6,111 nucleotides of DNA from Parcubacteria group bacterium (lineage in GTDB: Bacteria; Patescibacteriota; Minisyncoccia; Moranbacterales; JAKLHP01), in assembly GCA_041657845.1 (NCBI GenBank), contig JBBABD010000043.1:1-6111 (forward strand), read 5' to 3'. This document shows, piece after piece, positions 1 to 6,011 of this stretch (its first letter is position 1; every line of letters begins with the position of its first letter). The notes under the pieces are model-generated. The model made no database searches. It was not told where the DNA came from and saw nothing but the letters and a program-made list of their open reading frames with translations. A program made the translations under genes and the position numbers.

Positions 1-138
1 GGAACCCCGTATTGTGTAACTGTCGATTTTGACAGCTTAGAGAATGGGGACGTAACGGTTAGAGATCGAGACACGATGGAACAAAGCAGAATTAAAATAG
101 AAGAATTAGATAATTATTTTAAAGAAAAGTTTTTATGA
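1..138 (+). CDS. glyQS: Glycyl-tRNA synthetase (class II, dimeric type), C-terminal end only
   Basis: The window opens inside this gene, and 45 C-terminal residues remain before a TGA stop. The protein charges tRNA-Gly with glycine in the cytoplasm. The visible piece is the end of the anticodon-binding domain. It shows the family signature GTPYCVTVDFD followed by TVRDRDTMEQ and a closing helix (IKIEELDNYFKEKF), which matches the end of eukaryotic-type dimeric GlyRS rather than the alpha2beta2 glyQ/glyS form. The catalytic core lies upstream of the window and cannot be checked. The TGA overlaps the ATG of the next gene (ATGA), so the two are probably co-transcribed and translationally coupled. 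Use of TGA as a stop argues against a TGA-to-Gly genetic code. The family call is firm because of the RDRDTMEQ motif. Confidence 0.9.
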   Translation, partial: GTPYCVTVDFDSLENGDVTVRDRDTMEQSRIKIEELDNYFKEKFL

Positions 139-1082
139 ACCTTCAGCAAATCTACAAACTGGCAATCGAAATGGGAATCAAATCCGATTTCAGAACCAAA
201 GAGCATATTGCGAAAGAACTCAAGAGAACCAGAGAAAAGTACGAAAAACTTTCCAGGGACAAAAAAGAAATTTTTGACGCGGAAAAATTAACCAATCCAT
301 ATTCCGATACCAGAATTCATTTTGACAATGGAGAAAAAAATATAAAAAAAGTGATGGTAGGAATTGATATTGATACGGCCGAATTAATGATGGCTGAGGA
401 ATTGGATATCGAAACCGTAATCGGACATCACCCGGTTGGAATGGGATTGGCCGGATTGGACGATGCTATGCATCTTCAGGCCGACGTCTTGGCTCAATAT
501 GGAGTGCCGATAAACATCGCCGAAAGTTTGATGAAGATAAGAATCAGCGAAGTAACTCGAGGAGTAAGCGCAGCTAATCATTACAAAGCTGTTGATTCGG
601 CAAAACTTTTGAAAATCGGTTTCGTAAATGTCCATACTCCCGCGGATAATTTGGTAGCCAACTTTGTCGACAAAAAAATTAAAAAAGACAAGCCGGAATA
701 TGTGGGAGAAATTATCAAATCACTTTTGGAAATACCGGAATATAAAGAAGCGGCCAAAAAGGGTTTTGGGCCAATGATATTTACCGGTTCGGAGGATAGC
801 AAGGCGGGAAAAATCGCGTTGACAGAAATTACCGGAGGAACTGAAGGAAGCAAGGGAATGTATGAAAAACTTTCGCAAGTTGGAATTGGAACGGTAATTG
901 GAATGCATATAAGTGAAGAGAATCGAAAAGAAGCGGAAAAATATCATATCAACGTGGTTATTGCTGGACACATCTCTTCCGATTCCTTGGGAATGAATTT
1001 GTTTTTGGATGAGCTTCAGAAGAAAGGGATAGAAATTGTGCCATGTTCAGGACTTATCAGGTTTAGTAGGATTAAGAAATAA
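135..1082 (+). CDS. NIF3 family dinuclear metal-centre protein
   Basis: This 315-residue protein belongs to the NIF3/YbgI family (annotated elsewhere as NGG1p-interacting factor or GTP cyclohydrolase I type 2-like). Members bind two metal ions, and their cellular role is poorly defined. Likely metal-binding motifs are GHHP (H98, H99), the VHTPADN segment (H167, D171) and AGHISSDSLGMN near the C-terminus (H279, D283). The last motif normally reads H-x-x-x-E, so here Asp would replace the usual Glu. A second candidate, GMHISEE (H258, E261/E262), lies just before it. The first 70 residues are a charged, Lys/Glu-rich helical extension (about residues 20-50) before the core starts at KKVMVGIDID. 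The start ATG overlaps the glyQS stop, and no Shine-Dalgarno is visible; the ATG is preceded by a T-run. The molecular function remains unassigned. Confidence 0.85.
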   Translation: MNLQQIYKLAIEMGIKSDFRTKEHIAKELKRTREKYEKLSRDKKEIFDAEKLTNPYSDTRIHFDNGEKNIKKVMVGIDIDTAELMMAEELDIETVIGHHPVGMGLAGLDDAMHLQADVLAQYGVPINIAESLMKIRISEVTRGVSAANHYKAVDSAKLLKIGFVNVHTPADNLVANFVDKKIKKDKPEYVGEIIKSLLEIPEYKEAAKKGFGPMIFTGSEDSKAGKIALTEITGGTEGSKGMYEKLSQVGIGTVIGMHISEENRKEAEKYHINVVIAGHISSDSLGMNLFLDELQKKGIEIVPCSGLIRFSRIKK

Positions 1083-1210
1083 AAAATAGAAATCAATTTT
1101 TAAATTTTGTAATTTTTAATTTTATAAATAATTTCTAATTTTTAATGTTTAAAAATTTAGATTTAAGATTTATTTAAAAATTCAAAAATTAAGAATTAAA
1201 AAATTCTTTT
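1083..1210. repeat. AT-rich intergenic inverted repeat
   Basis: No gene is visible in these 128 bases, which are almost entirely A and T. The first half is built from TAATTTTTAATTT-like words and the second half from their complement, so the region can fold back on itself. For example, 1129-1143 pairs with 1184-1198 with 13 of 15 positions complementary. A perfect 7-bp hairpin (AAGAATT at 1191-1197, AATTCTT at 1202-1208, loop of four A) abuts the start codon of the M16 gene. The word AATTTCTAATTT also occurs in the repeat inside uvrC at 5779-5838, suggesting one dispersed family. It might end NIF3 transcription or carry a promoter, but it is too low in complexity to assign either. Confidence 0.6.
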
Positions 1211-2479
1211 ATGAATCACAAAAAAACAATCCTGCCCAATGGGCTTCGCATTTTGACTGTTCCGATGAAAAACACGGAAACGGTGACGGTGGTGGTGATG
1301 GTCGGCGTCGGGTCGAGATATGAAACTGAAAAAGAAGCCGGGCTTTCCCATTTTATCGAGCATATGATGTTTAAAGGAACGGAGAAAAGGCCGACCACTT
1401 TGGATATTTCCGAAACGCTGGATTCTATTGGAGGAGAATTTAACGCTTTTACCGGTGTGGACAAGACTGCTTACTATGCCAAAGTGGATGCCAAGCATTC
1501 AGAAGTAGCTTTGGATGTTATTTCCGATATGTTCTTGAATTCCAAAATAGAAGAAGTTGAAATTGAAAAAGAAAAAGGAACGATTATCCAGGAAATAAGC
1601 TTATATGAAGATACTCCTACAATAGATGTGGAAATAGTTTTAGGAGATCTTTTATACAAAAAAAATCCACTGGGAGTTCCTGTTGCTGGATTTAAAAAAA
1701 CTGTCTCAGCTTTCAAGAGAAAAGATTTTATGGATTATCTCAGGCGTTTTTATGTGGCCAATGATTCGGTGGTTTGCATTGCCGGGAAATTTAATGAGAA
1801 AAAAACTCTAGATTTGGCCAGGAAATATTTTTCCGGGATGAAAAAAGGCGTGAAGCCGAAGTTTAAAAAAGTGATTGAGAATCAAAAAAAACCGAAACTG
1901 ATAGTTAAGCAAAAAAATACCGACCAGACCCATTTTCTTTTAGGTTCAAGAACGTTTAATTTTAATCACAAAGATCGTTTTGCTCTGGGACTACTTTCGA
2001 TTATTTTGGGAGGCAATATGAGTAGTCGACTTTTTATTGAAGTCAGAGAGAAAAGAGGACTAGCCTATCATGTCAGAACTTCTACCGATGCTTTCGAAGA
2101 TTGCGGAATTTTAGCAACTCAAGCCGGAGTGAATCATGATAAGCTGGAGCTCACAATTGAAACTATTTTAAACGAATACCGAAAAATTTCAACTGAAAAA
2201 GTAAGCAATAAGGAGCTCCAAAATGCCAAGGATTTTATCAAGGGAAAAAGCGTGATGGGTTTTGAATCGTCGGATGAAGTGGCAATGTTTTTTGTCGATC
2301 AGGAAGTGAAAAAGAAGAAAATAATGACTTTGCCGGAGATATTCAAAAACATAGACAAAGTTAAGGAAAGTGATATATTAAGGGTAGCAAAAGATGTTTT
2401 CCAAAACAAGAAGCTCGACCTGGCGGTTATCGGACCGCATAAGGATGGGAAAAAATTGGAAAAAATACTAAAAATATAA
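1211..2479 (+). CDS. M16 family zinc metallopeptidase (processing-peptidase-like)
   Basis: This 422-residue protein is a one-unit M16B peptidase, related to the mitochondrial processing peptidase beta subunit and bacterial PqqL/YmxG-like enzymes. The inverted zinc motif is HFIEH (H47 and H51 bind zinc, E50 is the general base). The third ligand is E128 in GTIIQEI, 77 residues after H51, which is the family spacing. The N-terminal half opens with the typical LPNGLRILTVPM strand and GSRYE. The second half holds SSRLFIEVREKRGLAYHV with the conserved Arg-Tyr pair (R282, Y286), which contacts substrate in this family. Length is normal for a single chain that works as a homodimer. No signal peptide is seen, so it probably acts in the cytoplasm. 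The ATG follows a T-run with no Shine-Dalgarno. The next gene starts four bases after the stop, implying one transcript. The peptidase assignment is secure; the substrate is unknown. Confidence 0.93.
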   Translation: MNHKKTILPNGLRILTVPMKNTETVTVVVMVGVGSRYETEKEAGLSHFIEHMMFKGTEKRPTTLDISETLDSIGGEFNAFTGVDKTAYYAKVDAKHSEVALDVISDMFLNSKIEEVEIEKEKGTIIQEISLYEDTPTIDVEIVLGDLLYKKNPLGVPVAGFKKTVSAFKRKDFMDYLRRFYVANDSVVCIAGKFNEKKTLDLARKYFSGMKKGVKPKFKKVIENQKKPKLIVKQKNTDQTHFLLGSRTFNFNHKDRFALGLLSIILGGNMSSRLFIEVREKRGLAYHVRTSTDAFEDCGILATQAGVNHDKLELTIETILNEYRKISTEKVSNKELQNAKDFIKGKSVMGFESSDEVAMFFVDQEVKKKKIMTLPEIFKNIDKVKESDILRVAKDVFQNKKLDLAVIGPHKDGKKLEKILKI

Positions 2480-2483
2480 GCTT

Positions 2484-3512
2484 ATGCTTAGCAAACACAC
2501 AGTCGACATTTCTACGGGTATTATTTTCAGAACAGTCCTGATTCTTCTTGGAATCTGGTTTTTGTATATGATTCGGGATATTGTGGCAATTCTTTTTATT
2601 TCAGTTATTGTTGCGGCGGCAATAGGACCGATAGTCGATTGGATGAACAAAAAAAGGATTCCAAGATCTTTGGCGGTGCTAATAATATATATCATCCTTT
2701 TTTCTATAATTGGAACTATCATTTACTTTCTGATTCCTCCTATTGTTGAGCAAGCCAAGGATTTTTCCCAGAATTTTCCGGTTTATGCGGAAAAAATAAC
2801 GGGAGCTTTCAGGGGATTGGAAAAGTATGTCCAAGAACACAATGTTTCTTTTAGTGAACAAAGCTTGTTTCAAGATATTGGGAAGCAACTTACTCAATCA
2901 TCTTTATCGATATTTTCTACGACCGTTGGATTTTTTTCCGGGTTTATTTCGATAGTCGTTATTTTGTCTCTTGCTTTTTATCTTTCAGTAAAAAAAGACG
3001 GAATGAAGGGATTTGTTGTCGCTATTACTCCCTCGAAATATCATGATTATGCGATTTCTGTGGCGGATAAAATAAATGTGAAAATAGGAAGATGGATGCA
3101 GGGGCAGTTGCTTTTAATGCTTATCATTTTTACTCTTGATTTTTTGGCGCTGTATTTTCTCGATATTCCTTATGCCTTAATCTTGGCAATTCTAGGAGGA
3201 CTTTTGGAGATAGTGCCTTATCTTGGGCCTATAATTGCAGCTGTTCCGGCAGTAATTTTGGGATTTTTAGTTTCTCCTCTTACTGGAATTTTGATTTTGA
3301 TTGCTTATGTTATTATCCAACAGGCTGAAGGGCACATTATTACTCCCCAGGTAATGAAAAAAGCCTTGGGGCTTAATCCGATAGTAGTTATTCTAGCTCT
3401 TCTCATCGGAGCAAAAATAGGAGGAGTGCTGGGAGCCATTTTGTCAGTTCCAATAACAACAGCAATGAGCGTTTTTGTGGATGATTTGGTGGAAAAGAAA
3501 AAAGAGGAATAA
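2484..3512 (+). CDS. AI-2E/PerM family (UPF0118) membrane protein
   Basis: This 342-residue integral membrane protein has hydrophobic segments at about residues 15-52, 62-84, 147-168, 206-225, 228-262, 264-280 and 298-330. The loop at about 86-145 is polar and likely outside the bilayer. Family signatures are clear: GLLEIVPYLGPIIAAVPA (239-256), QQAEGHIITPQVMKKALGLNPI (279-300) and the closing IGAKIGGVLGAILSVPI. The family includes the E. coli AI-2 exporter TqsA, PerM and Na+/H+ antiporter-like members, so the substrate cannot be read from sequence. Autoinducer export should not be assumed in this kind of genome. Length is normal for the family. It starts four bases after the M16 peptidase stop and is followed by an intrinsic terminator, so it is the last gene of that unit. 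It ends with a charged tail (VEKKKEE). Confidence 0.93.
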   Translation: MLSKHTVDISTGIIFRTVLILLGIWFLYMIRDIVAILFISVIVAAAIGPIVDWMNKKRIPRSLAVLIIYIILFSIIGTIIYFLIPPIVEQAKDFSQNFPVYAEKITGAFRGLEKYVQEHNVSFSEQSLFQDIGKQLTQSSLSIFSTTVGFFSGFISIVVILSLAFYLSVKKDGMKGFVVAITPSKYHDYAISVADKINVKIGRWMQGQLLLMLIIFTLDFLALYFLDIPYALILAILGGLLEIVPYLGPIIAAVPAVILGFLVSPLTGILILIAYVIIQQAEGHIITPQVMKKALGLNPIVVILALLIGAKIGGVLGAILSVPITTAMSVFVDDLVEKKKEE

Positions 3513-3536
3513 TGAAACAATATTTTTTAGGGAAAG

Positions 3537-3573
3537 AAAAACCTAGGCGCTTTATAAGCAATCAGGTTTTTTT
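3537..3573 (+). terminator. Rho-independent terminator after the M16/AI-2E unit
   Basis: The outer stem AAAAACCT (3537-3544) pairs with AGGTTTTT (3564-3571). A 4x4 internal loop separates it from an upper stem GCTT/AAGC (3549-3552 with 3556-3559) closed by a TAT loop. The stem runs into seven consecutive T (3567-3573), as expected of an intrinsic terminator. It lies 24 bases after the stop of the membrane protein gene. Because the 5' side is A-rich it could also work weakly on the - strand. Confidence 0.75.
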
Positions 3574-3575
3574 AT

Positions 3576-3627
3576 TTGCAAATTTTTTTTACTGGTCTTA
3601 TTATAAAATATACCTCTAAAATACAAT
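3576..3627 (+). promoter_or_regulatory. Possible promoter for the nucleotidyltransferase gene
   Basis: A new transcript must start between the terminator and the ATG at 3631. Candidate -10 boxes are TATAAA (3602-3607) and TACAAT (3622-3627). The TTGCAA at 3576-3581 could be a -35 for the first, but the 20-base spacing is long. The TACAAT box sits only three bases before the ATG, which would give a leaderless or nearly leaderless message. No ribosome binding site is visible. In DNA this AT-rich such matches are weak evidence. Confidence 0.25.
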
Positions 3628-3630
3628 TCA

Positions 3631-4593
3631 ATGCTTAATAATGCCCAAAAACAGATAATTGCCGCTATTGTCTATTATGACGAACTAAATTATCCCCTGA
3701 CGGCTTTTGAGGTCTGGAAACATCTTGCAATAATCAGCGAGCAGGACGCCAGTGAACAGGAAAAGCTATTCGGGATTTCATTATTGGATGTTATGAATAA
3801 TTTAGAAAGCGGGGAAGCAAGAAAATACATTGAAGAATATCGAGGATTTTATTTTATGGAAGGGCGAAAAGAATTAGTTGAAAGCAGACTCAAAAAAAAT
3901 AAGATTGCTTGCTTAAAATTAAAAAAGCTTCGAAGGGTCGTCTATTTTTTGAGATTTGTTCCTTTTGTCCGAATGATTGCGACGACCGGAAGGATGGCTA
4001 TGAAAAACACTAGCAGGAATAGCGATTGGGATCTTTTTGTGATATTAAAGAAAGGCAAAATATGGACGGGAAGAACTTTAGTCACTGTCTTTATTCATAT
4101 GATAGGGAAAAGAAGATACGGCAATAAAATAAAAAATAGAATTTGCCTTAATTATTTTATTACTGATGAATCTTTAAAAATAAATATTGAAGGGAGGCCG
4201 TTTGAAGTCAATTTATTTTCCGCCAATGAGTATTCTTTTATGATTCCTTTTTTTGGTTTTAAAACTTTTAGAAAGTTTCAGATTAGAAATTCATGGATAA
4301 AAAAGTTCAAACCTAATTTCGAAATTTCCGAAGCTAGAAACCCAAAGATGGTCAGTGACAGTCGTTTTTCAAAGGTAATTAGAAAATGCGGGGAAAGGCT
4401 TCTGAGATTCAATTTCATTGAAAATTTGCTTCGGAGAATAGAGAGAGAAAAGATTGCCAATAATCCCAAAACGCACAAGACTGGCAGTATAATTGAAGCC
4501 AATGACACTGAACTGGCGTTTCTTCCTGAGCCCCAAGGAAAAGAAATATATGAAAGATGTCGGGAAAAGCTGGTTTCATTGGGAATTGTTTAG
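3631..4593 (+). CDS. Winged-helix plus nucleotidyltransferase-fold protein, function unknown
   Basis: This 320-residue protein resembles uncharacterised nucleotidyltransferase-domain proteins common in CPR genomes. Residues 1-85 look like a winged helix-turn-helix (IIAAIVYYDELNYPLTAFEVWKHL, then a wing ending in GFYFMEGR). The core follows: IATTGRMAMKNTSRNSDWDLFVI at 116-138, with D132 and D134 as the metal-binding DxD pair of the DNA polymerase beta-like fold. The usual Gly-Ser before it reads Thr-Gly-Arg. KIWTGRTLVTVFIHMIG (143-159) is a hydrophobic helix, and ICLNYFITDESL (171-182) is typical of the same family. A third acidic residue is not obvious (E192 in RPFEVNLF is a candidate), so activity is uncertain. 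The C-terminal third is basic and helical. It follows a terminator and is probably first in its own unit. No substrate can be proposed from the sequence. Confidence 0.65.
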   Translation: MLNNAQKQIIAAIVYYDELNYPLTAFEVWKHLAIISEQDASEQEKLFGISLLDVMNNLESGEARKYIEEYRGFYFMEGRKELVESRLKKNKIACLKLKKLRRVVYFLRFVPFVRMIATTGRMAMKNTSRNSDWDLFVILKKGKIWTGRTLVTVFIHMIGKRRYGNKIKNRICLNYFITDESLKINIEGRPFEVNLFSANEYSFMIPFFGFKTFRKFQIRNSWIKKFKPNFEISEARNPKMVSDSRFSKVIRKCGERLLRFNFIENLLRRIEREKIANNPKTHKTGSIIEANDTELAFLPEPQGKEIYERCREKLVSLGIV

Positions 4594-4605
4594 TTTTTTA
4601 AGTTG

Positions 4606-4692
4606 TGTCATTCCGAGCGAGCGATAGCGAGTCGAGGAATCTAATTAGATCTTTCGACTCCGTGTCGCGACGACACTTCGCTCAAGATGACA
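4606..4692. repeat. Folded dispersed repeat (TGTCATTCCGAGCG type) upstream of uvrC
   Basis: This 87-base element is much more GC-rich than its surroundings. Its outer ends TGTCATTCCGAGCG (4606-4619) and CGCTCAAGATGACA (4679-4692) are complementary at 11 of 14 positions. Inside, 4629-4642 and 4647-4660 pair at 11 of 14 positions across an AATT loop, with two more G-T pairs. GTGTCG (4662-4667) and CGACAC (4671-4676) form a perfect 6-bp hairpin. The whole could fold as a branched cruciform. The words GTCATTCCGAGCG and GTCGAGGAATCT are those of a dispersed intergenic repeat seen in many environmental bacterial genomes (from memory, not searched). It fills nearly all of the gap between the nucleotidyltransferase gene and uvrC, and happens to be open in the uvrC frame. 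Confidence 0.75.
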
Positions 4693-4697
4693 TTTTT

Positions 4698-5948
4698 ATG
4701 CAGATGATGTCGAATAATAATATTAAAAAACTTTCTTCTAATTCTGGCGTTTATATTTTCAAAGATAAAACCGGAATAATTTTGTATATTGGCAAAGCGA
4801 CTAACTTAAAAAACAGAGTCAGCTCTTATTTCAATGGAAGAATTGAAAATCGTCCGGTGCAATATGCTATTTCTCAAATTGCGAAAATTGAAACTAGAGA
4901 AACCGATTCGGTTTTGGAAGCGTTGATTTTGGAGGCCAATTTAATCAAAAAATACCAGCCGAAATATAATGTTGATTTAAAAGATGACAAATCGTTCAGT
5001 TATGCGGTAATTACCAAAGAAAAATTTCCCAGAATTTTAATTTTTCGAAGAACCGATTTAGAAAAAAATAAGAATATTATCAAATATAATTATGGTCCGT
5101 ACACTTCTAAAAAACAATTGGAAATTGCGCTTAAAATTATTCGCAAGATTTTCCCCTATCATTCGCTTAGACAACAAACGGAAAAAGGCTGTCTAGACTA
5201 CCAAATTGGACTTTGCCCGGGACCGCACGCTGGAGCGATTTCCCGAAAAGAATATCTCAAAAATATCCGAAATATTAAAATGATATTGGAAGGAAAGAAA
5301 AAAAGTTTGGTTAAAAAAATGGAAAAAGAGATGCAAGATTTTTCTAAAAAGTATGAGTTCGAAAAGGCGGGGGAAATCAGGAATAAAATATTTGCTTTGA
5401 ATCATATTCGCGATATTGCGCTAATATCCAAAGATGAGCAGTTATCAGCAATCAGCAATCAGTCATTAAATATTCGCCTCGAAGCCTATGATATTTCTAA
5501 TATTTCCGGACAATACGCGGTCGGATCGATGGTAGTTTTTAAAAACAATGAACCGGACAAATCGCAGTATCGAAAATTCAAGATAAAAACTGTTTCAAGC
5601 GCGGATGATGTGGGAATGATGAAGGAAGTTTTGATGCGAAGATTTAATAATAATTGGCCAAAACCGGATCTTATATTATTGGATGGAGGACAAGGACATC
5701 TTAGTATGTATGATAAATTAGCGCGCGAATTAAAACTGGAAATACCGGTAATTGCTGTCGCCAAAGGACCCACACGTAAAATTTCTAATTTCCAATTTCT
5801 AATTTCTAAACAATTTCCAATTTCCAAATTTTCAAATGATTTAAAAAATATTATAAATGATAAAAATCTTTTAGGAAGAATAACCAGCGAAGCGCATCGT
5901 TTTGCGATTGCTTATCATAAAAAAGTGAGAAGAAAAAGCTTTATTTAG
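4698..5948 (+). CDS. uvrC: UvrABC excinuclease subunit C, short form without helix-hairpin-helix domain
   Basis: UvrC makes both incisions around DNA lesions in nucleotide excision repair, together with UvrA/UvrB. Numbering from ATG 4698 (416 residues), the GIY-YIG nuclease spans about 14-100 with GVYIF (Y19), LYIGKATNLKNR (Y30, R40), E79 and PKYN (N91). The UvrB-binding UVR segment is at about 204-238 (KYEFEKAGEIRNKI). The RNase H-like nuclease holds D265 (AYDISN), D329 (LLDGGQGHL) and H400 (EAHRFA), its Asp-Asp-His triad. The protein stops 16 residues after H400, so the usual C-terminal helix-hairpin-helix DNA-binding domain is missing; typical UvrC is about 600 residues. Two in-frame repeats are present (5439-5463, 5779-5838). 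The frame stays open back to GTG 4605, but those 31 residues come from the folded repeat, and homology starts after 4698. ATG 4704 and 4707 are alternative starts. No Shine-Dalgarno is seen. Confidence 0.92.
   Translation: MQMMSNNNIKKLSSNSGVYIFKDKTGIILYIGKATNLKNRVSSYFNGRIENRPVQYAISQIAKIETRETDSVLEALILEANLIKKYQPKYNVDLKDDKSFSYAVITKEKFPRILIFRRTDLEKNKNIIKYNYGPYTSKKQLEIALKIIRKIFPYHSLRQQTEKGCLDYQIGLCPGPHAGAISRKEYLKNIRNIKMILEGKKKSLVKKMEKEMQDFSKKYEFEKAGEIRNKIFALNHIRDIALISKDEQLSAISNQSLNIRLEAYDISNISGQYAVGSMVVFKNNEPDKSQYRKFKIKTVSSADDVGMMKEVLMRRFNNNWPKPDLILLDGGQGHLSMYDKLARELKLEIPVIAVAKGPTRKISNFQFLISKQFPISKFSNDLKNIINDKNLLGRITSEAHRFAIAYHKKVRRKSFI
5439..5463 (+). repeat. Short tandem repeat inside uvrC (ATCAGCA units)
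   Basis: Two perfect ATCAGCA units (5444-5457) are followed by a partial one (ATCAGT, 5458-5463) and preceded by a related CAGTT. The stretch stays in frame and encodes EQLSAISNQS. It lies in the linker between the UVR segment and the RNase H-like nuclease, where an insertion should be tolerated. Similar ATCAGC-rich tracts occur as dispersed low-complexity repeats in AT-rich bacterial genomes; that it is mobile here is an inference. Confidence 0.5.
5779..5838 (+). repeat. AT-rich TTTCTAATTTCCAA repeat inserted in frame in uvrC
   Basis: The stretch consists of iterations of ATTTCTAATTTCCAATTTCT with variants (AATTTCTAAACAATTTCC, AATTTCCAAATTTTC). It is in frame with uvrC and encodes a low-complexity peptide, ISNFQFLISKQFPISKF, at residues 362-378. 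This lies between D329 and H400, at the point after AKGPTRK where UvrC proteins normally have a short variable loop. The same words occur in the intergenic repeat at 1083-1210. The reading frame and both flanking catalytic motifs are intact, so the gene is not broken. Confidence 0.65.
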
Positions 5949-5985
5949 TTATTTTGACTTTGGCTGCTGAAAATAAAACAAGAAC

Positions 5986-6011
5986 TGTATAGTTAACAGT
6001 CAAGGGTAACA
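5986..6011. repeat. Candidate terminal end of the insertion sequence
   Basis: Read on the + strand, this stretch starts with TGTATAGTTAACAG and ends with GGGTAACA, beginning TG and ending CA as many IS3/IS481 ends do. It overlaps the last codons and stop of the transposase. The core ACTGT (5985-5989) / ACAGT (5996-6000) is a small inverted repeat around GTTAAC. The partner end lies beyond the window, so the exact boundary is unproven. If it is right, only 37 bases separate uvrC from the element, and I see no gene in them. Confidence 0.3.

Noticed and set aside
581..853. Long - strand reading frames inside the NIF3 gene (also others under M16, AI-2E and uvrC)
   Set aside because: They lie opposite clear genes, have no recognisable motifs and no start context; they are shadows of the coding strand.
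1083..1210. CRISPR array or replication origin in the AT-rich spacer
   Set aside because: No regular repeat-spacer spacing and no DnaA-box-like words; it is a single low-complexity fold-back region.
2484..3512. A quorum-sensing system built on the AI-2E family protein
   Set aside because: The family name is historical and broad; no luxS, receptor or regulator is in the window.
3512..3619. A 35-codon + strand reading frame (MKQYFLGKEK...) overlapping the stop of the membrane protein gene
   Set aside because: It contains the whole intrinsic terminator and a possible promoter, and its composition is simply AT-rich; no family resemblance.
4606..4692. tRNA or small structured RNA in the folded GC-rich stretch before uvrC
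   Set aside because: No T-loop or anticodon arm arrangement can be made; the sequence matches a known style of dispersed palindromic repeat instead.
5486..5827. 113-codon - strand frame opposite the uvrC nuclease domain
   Set aside because: It mirrors conserved UvrC motifs on the other strand, and the repeat at 5779 gives its N-terminus low-complexity residues; no independent support.
5949..5976. TTATTTT/AAAATAA hairpin after the uvrC stop as a terminator
   Set aside because: The stem is pure A/T with a 14-base loop and no following T-run; too weak to call.
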